Assembly: GCF_050947875.1 (NCBI RefSeq)
Contig: NC_134568.1
Span: 199,368,258 to 199,432,257, forward strand
Source: Dermacentor variabilis
Taxonomy: Eukaryota; Arthropoda; Arachnida; Ixodida; Ixodidae
Reading direction: 5' to 3'
DNA: 64,000 nt
The notes under the pieces: model-generated
Told to the model about the DNA's origin: nothing
Seen by the model: only the letters and a program-made list of their open reading frames with translations
Database searches by the model: none
Translations under genes and position numbers: made by a program
Part shown: positions 52,085 through 62,101 of the stretch, one piece after another
How positions within the stretch are numbered: the stretch's first letter is position 1
Layout of the letters: each line of letters starts with the position of its first letter

Positions 52085-53617
52085 AACTTTTTAATTACTT
52101 ATTTTATTTATTTATACATACTGCAGCCCCTTTATGGGGCTATTGCAGGAGTGGGTTAGACAAAAGAAGTCATACAAAAAAAAACAAGTAAACAATAACA
52201 TATTAAAAATTCACAAGAAATAAGGCAGATGACACAAATGAAACTCAAGATAACAGCAACACTCGGAGTCAGTACAAAAACGAGAATGAGTCAATACACT
52301 GTAACAACAAGAAAATACATAAAATCAGGTGTGGTTAACTTTTAACAGGAAATCGTTTAATGGCAGTGACCTAATTGTTCCGGGAATTAAGTTCCAGAAT
52401 TCAATAGTTCATGGGAAAAAGCTGTATTTAAATTTATTAGATCGAGCAAAGTAAGGCTTAATATTAAGGCTATGGTGACTCCTACTTGACCGAGGAATGT
52501 CTGAAGGAATATATATGGGATGTGAGACACGATAAGAAAAATTGACGATGCCATGCAGAAACTTCAATGACTCAATGTGACGGCGTATGGATAAAGGGGT
52601 TAGGTTCAAAGAAGATAAGGCACAAGAGGGTGAAAAATAGTGATCATAGCGACGATATATGAACCTAATAGATTTTCGTTGTATGCTTTCAATGGAGTTA
52701 ATGTCGCACTGCTTATGAGTGTTCCAGACAGGAGAAGCATAATCTAGGATTGGGCGAATTAAAGTTTTATACATTAGTAACTTAGTTTCCTTTGGAGAAT
52801 TGTTGAAATTGCGCCTCAAATACCCGAGCTTCCGGAGCGCTTTCGTGCAAATGAAATTAATGTGTTTTGACCAGGACATGTTAGTGGTAAATATGACGCC
52901 AATATACTTGTATTCTGAGACCCTGTGCAAGGATAAGTCGTTGAAAGTGTAATTGGTCAATGAAGGAGAGGCACTATTAGAAAATGACATTATCACAGTT
53001 TTAGTAAAATTTATTTTCATTTGCCAAGTGTTGCACCAGGTACAGAAGCTGACAAATGAGGAATTTAGTTCAAGATGATCTTCTGGTGCGTTAATCACGC
53101 GATACAAAAGACAGTCGTCCACATAAAGGCGTATGTGTGAAGTGACGTTTCGAGGTAAGTCATTAATGTATAGTAGAAATAGTAAAGGACCAAGAACGGA
53201 GCCTTGGGGTACACCAGATGACACGTCAACAGAAGAAGAATTAGTTGAATTATAACATACGAGTTGTGACCGATGAGAAAGGAAACTGGCGATCCAACTA
53301 ACCAAGTGAGAATTTTTCAAGATCATGTTAAGCTTTATTAAGAGATTAGAATGCAGTACAGTATCGAAAGCCTTGGAAAAATCTATAAATATAGTGTCGA
53401 CCTGGGTGCCGATATCAAGGGCGCCGAGGATGTCGTGTGAGAGTTCAACTAGTTGTGTTAAGGTGCTGAAACCTTTCCTAAAACCATGCTGAAAGTTAGA
53501 AAGCATGTTATTAGATTCCAGAAATTCCACTATATGTTTGTGAATTATGTGCTCCAGCATCTTACATGAATATGATGTTAATGAAATAGGTCTATAATTA
53601 GATAAGAGATTAGACGG
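52085..53617 (-). mobile_element. 5'-truncated CR1/L2-like LINE
   Basis: One open RT frame, about 320 bp of 3' UTR, then a hairpin near the end (AGCCCC, ATAAA, GGGGCT on the minus strand; 52125-52141, with CTGC/GCAG outer pairs) and a (TAAA)n-like tail at 52100-52116. A terminal hairpin with a short repeat tail is a hallmark of CR1/L2-type elements. The 5' end lies at about 53617, inside the RT domain. Confidence 0.85.
52409..53617 (-). CDS. LINE reverse transcriptase, C-terminal two thirds, open frame
   Basis: About 402 open codons from the truncation point to a TGA at 52409-52411; the first Met is at 53560, so the true start is lost. Upstream of that Met the frame reads SNYRPISLTSYSCK, containing RT motif RPISL. 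Counting from the Met: FIDFSKAFD with catalytic Asp (58-66), SGVPQGSVLGP (115-125), YVDD (146-149) where most LINEs have YADD or FADD, EYKYIGVIF (216-224) and the post-RT block RPILDYASPVWN (269-280). No stop or frameshift breaks these motifs, so the insertion is relatively young. Missing the endonuclease and the start of RT, it cannot move by itself. Confidence 0.88.
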   Translation of the reverse strand, partial: PSNLLSNYRPISLTSYSCKMLEHIIHKHIVEFLESNNMLSNFQHGFRKGFSTLTQLVELSHDILGALDIGTQVDTIFIDFSKAFDTVLHSNLLIKLNMILKNSHLVSWIASFLSHRSQLVCYNSTNSSSVDVSSGVPQGSVLGPLLFLLYINDLPRNVTSHIRLYVDDCLLYRVINAPEDHLELNSSFVSFCTWCNTWQMKINFTKTVIMSFSNSASPSLTNYTFNDLSLHRVSEYKYIGVIFTTNMSWSKHINFICTKALRKLGYLRRNFNNSPKETKLLMYKTLIRPILDYASPVWNTHKQCDINSIESIQRKSIRFIYRRYDHYFSPSCALSSLNLTPLSIRRHIESLKFLHGIVNFSYRVSHPIYIPSDIPRSSRSHHSLNIKPYFARSNKFKYSFFP

Positions 53618-54040
53618 TCATCTATCTATAAATATTATTCAATATTGCCAAACTGAAAAAAAAGGTATCAGGTTTACAACACTGTAACTCGGCAATAGAA
53701 AACCATATCCTGATTTTATAAACTTCACCTAACAATACATATAAACGGACAAAATTCTTGTATTATGCATAGCTCTGGAATATACCGCTTATTTGTGAGT
53801 AGGACTATTGCGAGACTCTCGTAAACGTTGCGACAATTTCACGCAAGCTATATATTCATTTATAAACTTTGTCCGCTTTGGATGGTCTAAAGGTTGCAGC
53901 TTGCAAAACTATGGCATTTGCTTTTGGTGCAGAATTATGCATTTGTAAACATCGTGTTTAAATTTTGTTAGGCGAGAGCATCAAATGCCAAAGCATCATC
54001 AAAATTGAGTGAAAAATCCGGCGTCTGTAGCAGCCAAACA
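53618..54040. other. unannotated spacer
   Basis: AT-rich; starts with an in-frame stop just upstream of the LINE truncation point. Nothing recognised. Confidence 0.5.
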
Positions 54041-54480
54041 GCACCTAAATTCCCATTGGCTGCGACTCCACGTCACGAGCGCGCCTCGACGGAGCGGAAC
54101 GGGCGAATCGGTGTTGCGTGAGGAGAGAGGGCAGCGATCAGCGCGACGCCACGTCAACAGCGCACCTTGGCGGAGCTGCTAGGGCGACGCGACACCGCGG
54201 GGGGTGACGCGCGCTTGCCGGTGCCGCCGCCTCGCTCTCGGAAGCCGGCGCTCGCTCCCCCCCCCCTCCCCGTATGTCTCTCCCTCTCATCCCTACTGGG
54301 TTTAGCTGCTGTGCGCGCCTGCCGGCCTCGGTAGCTGCTGCTGCTTCCTCGGTCTCCCGTCGCGCATGCGTCGGTGGTATGTGGCGTTGGCGCCGCATGC
54401 TGCTGCTGCTTGCTGGCTCGGGAAGCATGTACCGCCATAGTACATTACTTGCAGCGCAAAACTCGAAGGACCACTCAGCG
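54041..54480. other. CpG-rich block 10 with a duplicated 38-bp unit
   Basis: 54068-54105 and 54149-54186 are diverged direct repeats. Both begin CCACGTCA, both contain CGGAGC, and both end GGGCG. An inverted CCAAT (ATTGG) lies at 54055-54059 and a poly(C)-rich run at 54257-54271. Open frames on both strands show no domain. Promoter-like composition. Confidence 0.4.
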
Positions 54481-56395
54481 GCGTTCAATGGACAATGATG
54501 CTTTCGCATTCACAACTCGTAAGAAGCGCTTAGGTGTCCTCGCATTTTTTTATTTGCCAGCTTTCGGGGATTTTCGCAAAATATTCCACACCTTAAATCA
54601 ATATTCTGCTTCCTGTAGTCACTAGATCTTAACTTTTTCTCTCAAATGCAACAGAATCGCTTGAACTTTTTTAGCATGGTCAATATTTCAATTGATGCTC
54701 ACAGTTTGGAAACTGTCAAGAACCCCCGATTTATTAGAACGTTCTGCATATGCGCATGACCTTGGCGTAAATTTGTGTAAACCATGGAGATAACAGCCAA
54801 CAACATTGTTGGCGTGCTAACTAACTGACACGTGCACCGTGCATTAAAAAGTTCTGCTGACACTTTATTGGGAAAGTTATGCGAAAATACAGTATGCGTC
54901 TTGTGCGGTCTGCACTGGGATGCTATTTGTGCTCATACTGCAATGATTTTCGTGACAAGAGCAGGACAAGTTGCAGTTGACAATACGTACGAGTGCTCTT
55001 GTGTCTAGGAGTGTCAAAGGTGAAGGCGCTGAAGCACACTGGTTGATCGAAGAATAACTAGGATCACCCGTTTCTGTTTTGCGAGTGCAAGAAACGTATG
55101 TGCCATCCGCTAGGCTCGCGTTGCTTCTAAAGTGCGATTGCCATGTACGATCGGACAAGGCCCTGGCATTTATGAAGAGTTTCCGACTGCAAAGCCAAGC
55201 ATCATAACGTACTTATCTGCGGCCATAAGTATGGATGTTTCTGGATAATTCTTGAAATATCAAATTTCTTCGTCTGTTGCTCTAAACTCCTACGTCAGTT
55301 TGCGAGAAGTAAGGCGACAGAACGAAGGGCTTGCATTCACAAAATTTTACATAAGTGGCTTTCACAAGTGTCCATTGCCGTGTCGATCATATCGTTATCA
55401 GGCCGATCACTATCATGAGTGGTGAGCGCCTGAACATTGGCCAACGAGTAAACGCACATATATACGTGAAGAGAAGCGTGGCGAATATGAGCTCTGTTGG
55501 TCATTTCATTGGATATGGCAGAATGCTTGTTTGAGGTTTCTTGTACGACGTTATAGCCTATACCAAAGCTGTATGTCATAATGGAAACAACAAAGTTTAT
55601 TCCCAGATTATAAGTGTCCCGAAAGAGGATATAGCGTGATCGGACTCGAATTAAAGAGGATGTAGCGTGATCAGGCTCGAAGACAGCGTCCGGGCTTCTG
55701 CGAAACAACTAAATGCGTATGCAGTCGCATCGTTGCCTTAATAATAGAATAGGTCCGCGGCGCGGAATCTCGTGGTGATGAAGACGTATTTTAGTGGCCA
55801 CCCAGCAGTCATTTGCCTGTATGGTAATCACCATATGGGCAGACGAAATTTCCTGACCTGACTGACCGCTTGAATACTGCGAGCAAAACGCTGTTACGTG
55901 GTTTAGTCATGACGCAGAGTGAAGAAGGTTTCTGCTAACTATATTCAACAACATGCCCTCAGCAATGCAGCAACAGATCAACGCTCAAAACTGTAGAACC
56001 GAATTAAAAATCGATGCTTTGGGTTAGCTTCTCCGAACTGCGAAACATCGAAAGCCGGTTTCTTTTACTCCATAGAGGCGTTGCCTATGCCCCCCATTTT
56101 GTGGGTATGAAATTGAACGTGCGGATTTCAAATAATGGGCGGGGGTGGGGGGTAAAGAAAACGAGCGTGTCTATTTTAGGTGTTTATGAAGTGTACGCTT
56201 TGTGACCAGAAGACGCGTAAATTTCCCGTAAAGCTTAAAGTGATGAGAAGCCACACACCTCTCCTGGCTAATCTTGCGCCGTATCATTTTCTGAACTTTC
56301 AAAAGGTCACATTTTCACTGATCGTGCGCGATTTCTGTTACTTCTGAAATATCCGCAAAGCACCGGCAAAGCACGTGGCGTAGCATTTGCCAAAA

Positions 56396-56430
<35 letters not shown>

Positions 56431-57025
56431 GACTTGTAGATTTTACCTCTGTCATCTAATAATTTTTTACCATAATTCATAGCGCCTGAGTGCTTATATT
56501 CTGATGCCTAACGTGTGTTGCATGCAGTTGGGCGTTGGATTCCCTCATGCATTCACGAGTGAAATGGCGTAACCGGAAGCAAGAGTTCCCAACCTCGTCA
56601 CTCAATCCCTCAGTTACCTTCACCTAGCCATAATTATTCACTAGATACTGCGGATGCGTATAGATAACGGAGGTTACGTGCTTCGCTTGCGTTTTTGCAT
56701 AAAAGTAGTTAGGTAATCGTATTTCAACGATGATAGCAATCTAGCAAGCGTGCAACCAAACTTTATTGTGGTTGGCACATAGTAAGGCAAGCTTTAGTAA
56801 CGTAACTATTGTTAACCTGTGTTTATGCGCTCTATTCAACTATTCAGCACACGAGGCACAAAATCAGAAGCACAAAGCGACGGGTTGTGTTTCATATTCA
56901 GAAAACTTCATACGGGAAGTCTATAGCTGCTGGAAAATTTATTGGCTCATACCCTTTGTGTAACAGTGTTCCATTCATTCTGTAGGATTAGCCAAGAATG
57001 GGCAAGTACCCAGCGATTCAAGTGG
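54481..57025. other. unannotated spacer
   Basis: 2.5 kb of mostly unique DNA. It holds a diverged 31-bp-period tandem pair (AAAGAGGATATAGCGTGATC at 55622 and AAAGAGGATGTAGCGTGATC at 55653) and a (CT)n at 56399-56427. The minus frame 55337-55708 is not recognised. Confidence 0.5.
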
Positions 57026-57188
57026 TGGTGGTCGTAAACTTTATTGAAAAGGGGAAGGGGAAAGGGGGAGGTGCCTGAGACATTGTCGACCCGGTCACGT
57101 AGCAGCCAGCAACAAGTTGTCTATTCGGGCACATACTCAGTGGTCCAAATTTTCTGCTCGGCAATACAGCAACCATCACATACCAAGG

Positions 57189-58182
57189 GCCCTATAACGT
57201 AAAACTATTCCAACATTTTTCTATTCCAATTTCCTGACGTCAAATTTGCGTAACCACCGACGCAAGCACCGGGCGGTCACCCGCAGTGTTGTCTGAACAG
57301 ATCAATAAAACGCTCTCCTCGTTTATAGGAGGTCACTTTTGTTTGCTTGAAAAACGAATAGCATTGCCTACACTGAGCGGCTTGTCGTATCTAATTGGCT
57401 GACAAGAGGCGAGGAGAACTCTCAAGTGGAGAGGGATTCACTGGGGCAGAGCCAGTGCACTGAAAATCGATAACCGGAAGAAGAGGGTGGTGCCGAGGTC
57501 TGCGATTGGTCGGCTTTCCCTTACTTAGCTTGTGGTGGCTGGTCGAAAATCGCGGCGGCATGCAACGGAAGCTTAAGGATGACGCTAAAACTGACCCTCA
57601 GCAAAGAAGAGTTGGCAGAATGAGGTAGTAAACGTGCCGAAAGTGCTTGAAAACGTTACACGGTCACGCAAGATGTTTTATTATACGCAAATACACCCAT
57701 GCTCTCCGGCAGGTGCGAGTAGCCAGCGTCTCAGCGATCGGCGGCAGCCATCTTTTATTCCTTTCGGAACGGGACAGCCTGTGGCTATTCCGAAAAAAAT
57801 TCAGTTTTGTTCGGCATATTAATGCATCTTTATCGCGTATACGTCACTTTGACGCGGTGAGTTCGTGTGGTTTTGTGACGTCTTGTGACAGGCAGGTGAA
57901 GTGGGTGCAGCCCGAAAACTTTTTACCAATAGCCGAGGGCTAATGGCGAAAAGGGGTCGAATCAGAAATAACAGTTTTTATTTTTTCTGTCAAATCATGC
58001 ATAATCAGTATGTACACATCATATCAGATGGGGAGGTAGTGCGGTTTACGCGACGTCGCGTGACAGACAGGTGAAGTGGGAGTGGTCGAAAAAAGTTTTT
58101 CACCAATCGCGGAGGGCTGATAGCAGAATTGGAATAGAAAAGTTTGGAATAGTTTTACGTTATAGCGCCCCAAATGGCCCAC
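57189..58182. mobile_element. foldback element of about 1 kb
   Basis: Terminal arms of about 45 bp are inverted: left CTATAACGTAAAACTATTCC then TTTCTATTCCAATT; right AATTGGAATAGAAAAG then GGAATAGTTTTACGTTATAG. Inside the right half two diverged direct repeats (about 57870-57950 and 58040-58130) share GACAGGCAGGTGAAGTGGG/GACAGACAGGTGAAGTGGG and CCAATAGCCGAGGGCTAATG/CCAATCGCGGAGGGCTGATA. No long frame is present. Confidence 0.65.
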
Positions 58183-58192
58183 GTTGTCTATA

Positions 58193-58835
58193 CAGGGTGT
58201 CCCAGCTAACTTTAACCGGAGTTTAATAATGTGCATTTACCACGTAGCTGGACAGAACATAGGTAATTTTGTTTGCAGTCGCTTGGAGATACTCAAACTA
58301 TTTTTGTTTCATTCGACATAATTAAATAATTAGTCTTTATTAATTAATAAACTTCTCAAATATTATCATTAGATGAAAAGTGTCAATGAGAAAATTGTAG
58401 AGCGACATGAAAAACTTCCGATGCAGCTTTCTGTTCCTCGATACCTGCTACATAAAAGTGTTTTTCCGAGCGTGGAAGAAGCTTACAAATGCGCGGAAAG
58501 TGCCTCGTGTGACCAGTCACGGGGTAATTTTGCGGACATTTGCGGGCTTATTTCGCGCTCGGAGAAACACTTTGATGTAGCACGTATTGAGCAACAGAAA
58601 GCTGCATTGGGAATTTTTCATGTCGTTCTACGATTTTTTCATTGACACTTTTCATCTAAATATACTATTTGAGAAATTGTTTAATTAATTAAGACTAATT
58701 ATCTAATTAGGCACAATGAAAAAAAGATAGTCGGAGTATCTCCAAGCGACGGCAAACAATATTACCTATGTTCTGTCCAGCTACGTGGTAAATGCATATT
58801 ATTAAACTACGGTTAAATTTAGCTGGGACACCCTG
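58193..58835. mobile_element. foldback MITE, family A copy 2
   Basis: CAGGGTGTCCCAGCTAA at the left and the exact inverse TTAGCTGGGACACCCTG at the right, each next to TA. Nearly the whole element is palindromic: GCTACATAAAAGTGTTTTTC (58448-58467) is mirrored by an imperfect inverse near 58562-58582. It shares long near-identical stretches with copy 1 (for example GAGAAAATTGTAGAGCGACA). Terminal repeats are better preserved than in copy 1, so this copy may be younger. Confidence 0.88.
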
Positions 58836-58964
58836 TATACACAACTTGGGCCATTTGGTATGTGATGGTTGCTGTATTGCCGAGCAGAAAAGTTGCACCA
58901 CTGAGTATGTGCCCGAATAGACAACTTGTTGCTGGCTGCTACGTGACCTCGTAAAAAAAAAACA

Positions 58965-59062
58965 TACCAGGCAGTCGTGATAATGGACATATTATTAGCG
59001 AAGGCTGCTGGCCAATGGGAAGTCGCAATTACGAACGAAAAGCTTTGTGAATTCGGACCCCT
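58965..59062. mobile_element. family C MITE right half
   Basis: CTGCTGGCCAATGGGAAGTC (59006-59025) then AAAAGCTTTGTGAATTCGGACCCC (in outline) matches the right ends at 37.1-38.1 kb. The left end is absent. Confidence 0.45.
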
Positions 59063-59395
59063 GTTTTGTGTGCCGATGTATGGTAGCATCGAGGCTGTTA
59101 TACAACCGCTCCATTTGGGTACGTCATTTAAAGTGATGCGCCTAAGCACGGCGTTGACATGTGCGAGGCCCGAAAATTTTAAGGTCAGTGTTTCGTTGAT
59201 TTGTGTTCCAACATCGCCATACCGTATCTTGTTGGAAGCACTCACGCATCAGCTTAAACAGACTGTCCTATGAGAAAAGATAGGCAGACACTCAGGCAAT
59301 ACTCTGATTTCAAGAAGCTCCGAGTGTAAAGCTGTCAATAATATTTTATTGCATCTAGTGGGCCAAAGCTACACATCGGCTGTAGCCTATCAGAA
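59063..59395. other. unannotated spacer
   Basis: Nothing recognised. Confidence 0.5.
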
Positions 59396-59590
59396 ACATC
59401 GTAGTCAGGGGCACCGGGTTAATTTTGACTGCGCTTTTTTTTCTACGTCCAGCAAAATGTCACAACACAGGTTTTCTTTTTTCTGTCGCCATCGAAATGC
59501 CGCGATCATAGGGAATCGAACCAACGACCTCTTGAACAGCGCCACAACGCCATAACAGCATAACCACGACGATGGGTCGTGAGTAGCCTT
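59396..59590 (-). mobile_element. tRNA-derived SINE (Ruka-like), diverged
   Basis: On the minus strand GGTCGTTGGTTCGATTCCC is a consensus B box, preceded by GGCGTTGTGGCGCTGTTCAA and followed by GCATTTCGATGGCGACAG and GTCAAAATTAACCCGGTGCC (the family's AAATTxxTCCGGAGTCC region). The A box is near 59560-59580. Confidence 0.7.
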
Positions 59591-59973
59591 TTGTGCAGGC
59601 GAGACTGTTGGCCAAGTTAGCACGCACAAAATTTGTCAGTCCCTTCCGGCTGGCTCAGTAAGCTAACCTAGCACGTTGCCACATTAAGTTTGAGCATGGA
59701 ATTTTGTATATAGTTAATGGAACTTTCTGCCGCATACGTTCTTCGAAAGACCCCAAGAAAAGGGTGCAGCAGTGCATTGTGCTAGTGTTGCAAGAAAATG
59801 TTGTGAAACACACTGCGCGTCACCCATCGGCTGTACATAGTCGCTGGACGCATTGTAGATCGCGAGTATATTCCATAGTAGCATGGCCACCATGCGTGCA
59901 TCACTTCTTCAGTAAATATTATCTAACGTGAGATACTCATACTTATTACCGCCGTATGGCAAATATTTATTTG
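59591..59973. other. unannotated spacer
   Basis: Nothing recognised. Confidence 0.5.
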
Positions 59974-60100
59974 TTCACTCACTCACTCACTCACTCACTC
60001 ACTCACTCACTCACTCACTCACTCACTCACTCACTCACTCACTCACTCACTCACTCACTCACTCACTCACTCACTCACTCACTCACTCACTCACTCACTC

Positions 60101-60137
<37 letters not shown>
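59974..60137. repeat. (ACTC)n to (ACTT)n tetranucleotide array
   Basis: About 32 ACTC units pass without interruption into about 9 ACTT units at 60101. The sharp switch suggests one C-to-T change followed by local expansion. Confidence 0.97.
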
Positions 60138-60795
60138 TTATATTATTGAAAAACTGAAAATGCTGGCAAAGGATGATGTAAGGTGACGGCAATCATTACA
60201 CCTATTAAACAATTCGTTACCACACACGGGGCAAAATAGCGACGCGAACATTGATAATTGCATTTCAGAAGTGTCCTTCTGTAGCTGTTGTGACTTTGCG
60301 GGATATGCACGTAGTGTGGCAAAATAGTAGGGCATATCTATATTAAACGACGAGCTATAGGAAAAAGGCATGCCACCGAGGAACACCTGGAAAGACTCCT
60401 CCGGACGTGCAAATAGCCCGTGTACTTGGTAACCCGAAAGTATGCTCTCCCCATACCAAGCGCGCTGTAAGGTCGTGGTCTAATGCAGGACTAACAGGAC
60501 AATTCAAGCAGGAAGCAATATTCAGTGTTGATGGACGTCATATAAACGCGCTGCTTAGTTTTTCCTACGGTTTTCTATCGCACGTCGAAGTTCCCCGAAT
60601 AAAGCGTACAAACATCTTCTCTAACTCAAGCACCACCGTTTTATTTAAACTTCCTCATAACATTTCTCTATAGGATTGCGTCTGTACTATAACCACCGCC
60701 CATGTTCCTGCTCCAGCTGCCAACCGCGCAGCAAGAACGCAACTTTTTTCCTCCCTGGCTCTCATCTCTGTCATTAAGGTACTACTACTATCTCC
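60138..60795. other. unannotated spacer
   Basis: Short frames only. Confidence 0.5.
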
Positions 60796-60892
60796 TTAAC
60801 CAAGTAAAGTTCCCATTCGCTGCGTCGCCTCCGCCAGTCTCGCGATTAAAGCGACAAGCCAGGGCACGCGAGTAAGCAGTGGGGTGGCTGGG

Positions 60893-60898
60893 TATATA
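60893..60898 (+). promoter_or_regulatory. possible TATA box
   Basis: GGGTATATAGTGCC in a CpG-rich block, about 30 bp upstream of GCGTACTTTTGTTC and 62 bp upstream of an ATG in good context. Sequence and spacing fit a core promoter, but nothing else confirms it. Confidence 0.3.
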
Positions 60899-60954
60899 GT
60901 GCCGCGGATAAGAGTGCACCGCGTACTTTTGTTCTCCGCCGCTCGGTTTCGATT

Positions 60955-61032
60955 ATGGGCAGCAAGAGCAGAGAGACGGCTGCCGCGCGCAGAGGAACAC
61001 CCGAAACGTCTGCTGTCCCCAAGACGAGATAA
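60955..61032 (+). CDS. hypothetical 25-residue ORF (low confidence)
   Basis: ATG at 60955 has A at -3 and G at +4, a favourable start context, and lies about 60 bp downstream of a TATA-like sequence. The product begins MGSKSRETAAARRG; Gly2 with Ser6-type spacing resembles an N-myristoylation signal, as at the start of Src-type kinases, but the frame stops after 25 codons and nothing else supports that. It may be a first-exon fragment, an upstream ORF, or chance. Confidence 0.15.
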   Translation: MGSKSRETAAARRGTPETSAVPKTR

Positions 61033-61420
61033 CGCGCTCGAGAGCACTCCAAAAGGGGCACCGCGCGTGTCCGCTCAGGCGAATCGCCAGAAGTGGCCCG
61101 CGCGATAGCCGTCCCTCGTCCGGGCCAGCGCTCGCATTATGGCTCTGTCTCCTGGCGGCACGGACAACGTCTTTTCCCCCTTCCCTTCGCTGCCTCTTCG
61201 TCCCGCAGTCCTTATTTCTTCCGTTCGCGCTTCACCGCGCCTTTGTGGTTCCATCTGAAGGATGGCTCCGATCGCTTTGTTAGCGATCTTGTCGGAAAGC
61301 GAGGAAAGTGTCCCGAGGACGACCGCCCGTGGGCACACCGTCTTCTGACGTTTCCTCTCGGTGTGTAATTCCACGTTCACGGTGCAATAGCGGTGGCAAG
61401 CTGTCTCGTTCGATTTCGCC

Positions 61421-61729
61421 GTTGAAGCCAGCTAAGCGTCATATTTTTTTTATTATTTCTTTTGTGGGTCTCTCGCAAAACCTTCCGCCTTGCTCTCTCT
61501 AGCTTGACGGAACTGGGCCCAGTTGCGTTTTAGTTAATTTTTTTTTGTTAACTTTCGGGTAATTTGGAGCGTCGACACCGCTGTACTGGCTCATTGCGCG
61601 TTTGAAAAAAAAATTGCCCTGGTGATATGGCGGCATTCAGCTGCACAATTAGGGGTGGCATACAACTCCTTCATAGATATTTCAGAAAAAGCTTACATAT
61701 ACGTCCTTACATAATTTCAGGAGAGGCTT
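61421..61729. other. short spacer
   Basis: T-rich runs (61444-61451, 61541-61547); nothing recognised. Confidence 0.5.
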
Positions 61730-62097
61730 CAGACCTTTTTAAAGCGCAGCTATTAGGCGCCCATTCCTGCGGCGAGCGTCGGCGTCGGCGTAACCGAACG
61801 AACGAGTACAACAGCGAAGGATGAAAGAGCGAACGCACAGCGTGAGATGAAAGACGCGATCCGCGAACGGTGGAGACCAATGAGAGCGGCCAGTTCAGTG
61901 ACGTACGTGCGCGCGGGAAACTGGCGTCATGCGGAACCGTCCGACCGCTCGATGCGTACTCGTATCTGTTCTCAGCCGGACCGCTCGTTTCGTACTATCG
62001 GCTGCTCGCACCAGTTCTCGTTCGCGCTTGTTTGGTTTGCATGGTTAGGTCTCGTTCGCGCTTGTTTCGATTGTTATGATTTGAGATTGTTCTTTAA
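61730..62097 (+). other. CG-rich leader upstream of MADF-like sequence
   Basis: Includes CGAGCGTCGGCGTCGGCGTA (61778-61797), a CCAAT box at 61878-61882 and two diverged copies of GGT(C)TCGTTCGCGCTTGTTT near 62017 and 62048. The wording looks familiar as a dispersed tick repeat, but that is memory only. It could be the promoter/5' UTR of a MADF gene or of a mobile cassette carrying it. Confidence 0.35.
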
Positions 62098-62101
62098 AAT
62101 T

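Larger units (their letters stand above)
57026..58960. mobile_element. nested inverted-repeat composite
   Basis: Outer arms 57098-57195 and 58845-58950 are inverted copies of the CACATAC-CAGTGG repeat (CTGCTCGGCAATACAGCAAC left; GTTGCTGTATTGCCGAGCAG right). Inside lies a foldback unit with ends CCCTATAACGTAAAACTATTCC (in outline; from 57190) and GGAATAGTTTTACGTTATAG (58156-58175). Between that and the right outer arm sits MITE family A copy 2. Left of the outer arm, CGTAAACTTTATTG (57034-57047) resembles a minus-strand polyadenylation end. No transposase or RT frame was found. Confidence 0.7.
60796..61420. other. CpG-rich block 11
   Basis: CG-rich DNA with a TATA-like element at 60893 and a short ORF at 60955-61032. 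Other frames (for example 61075-61380 minus) look compositional. Confidence 0.4.
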
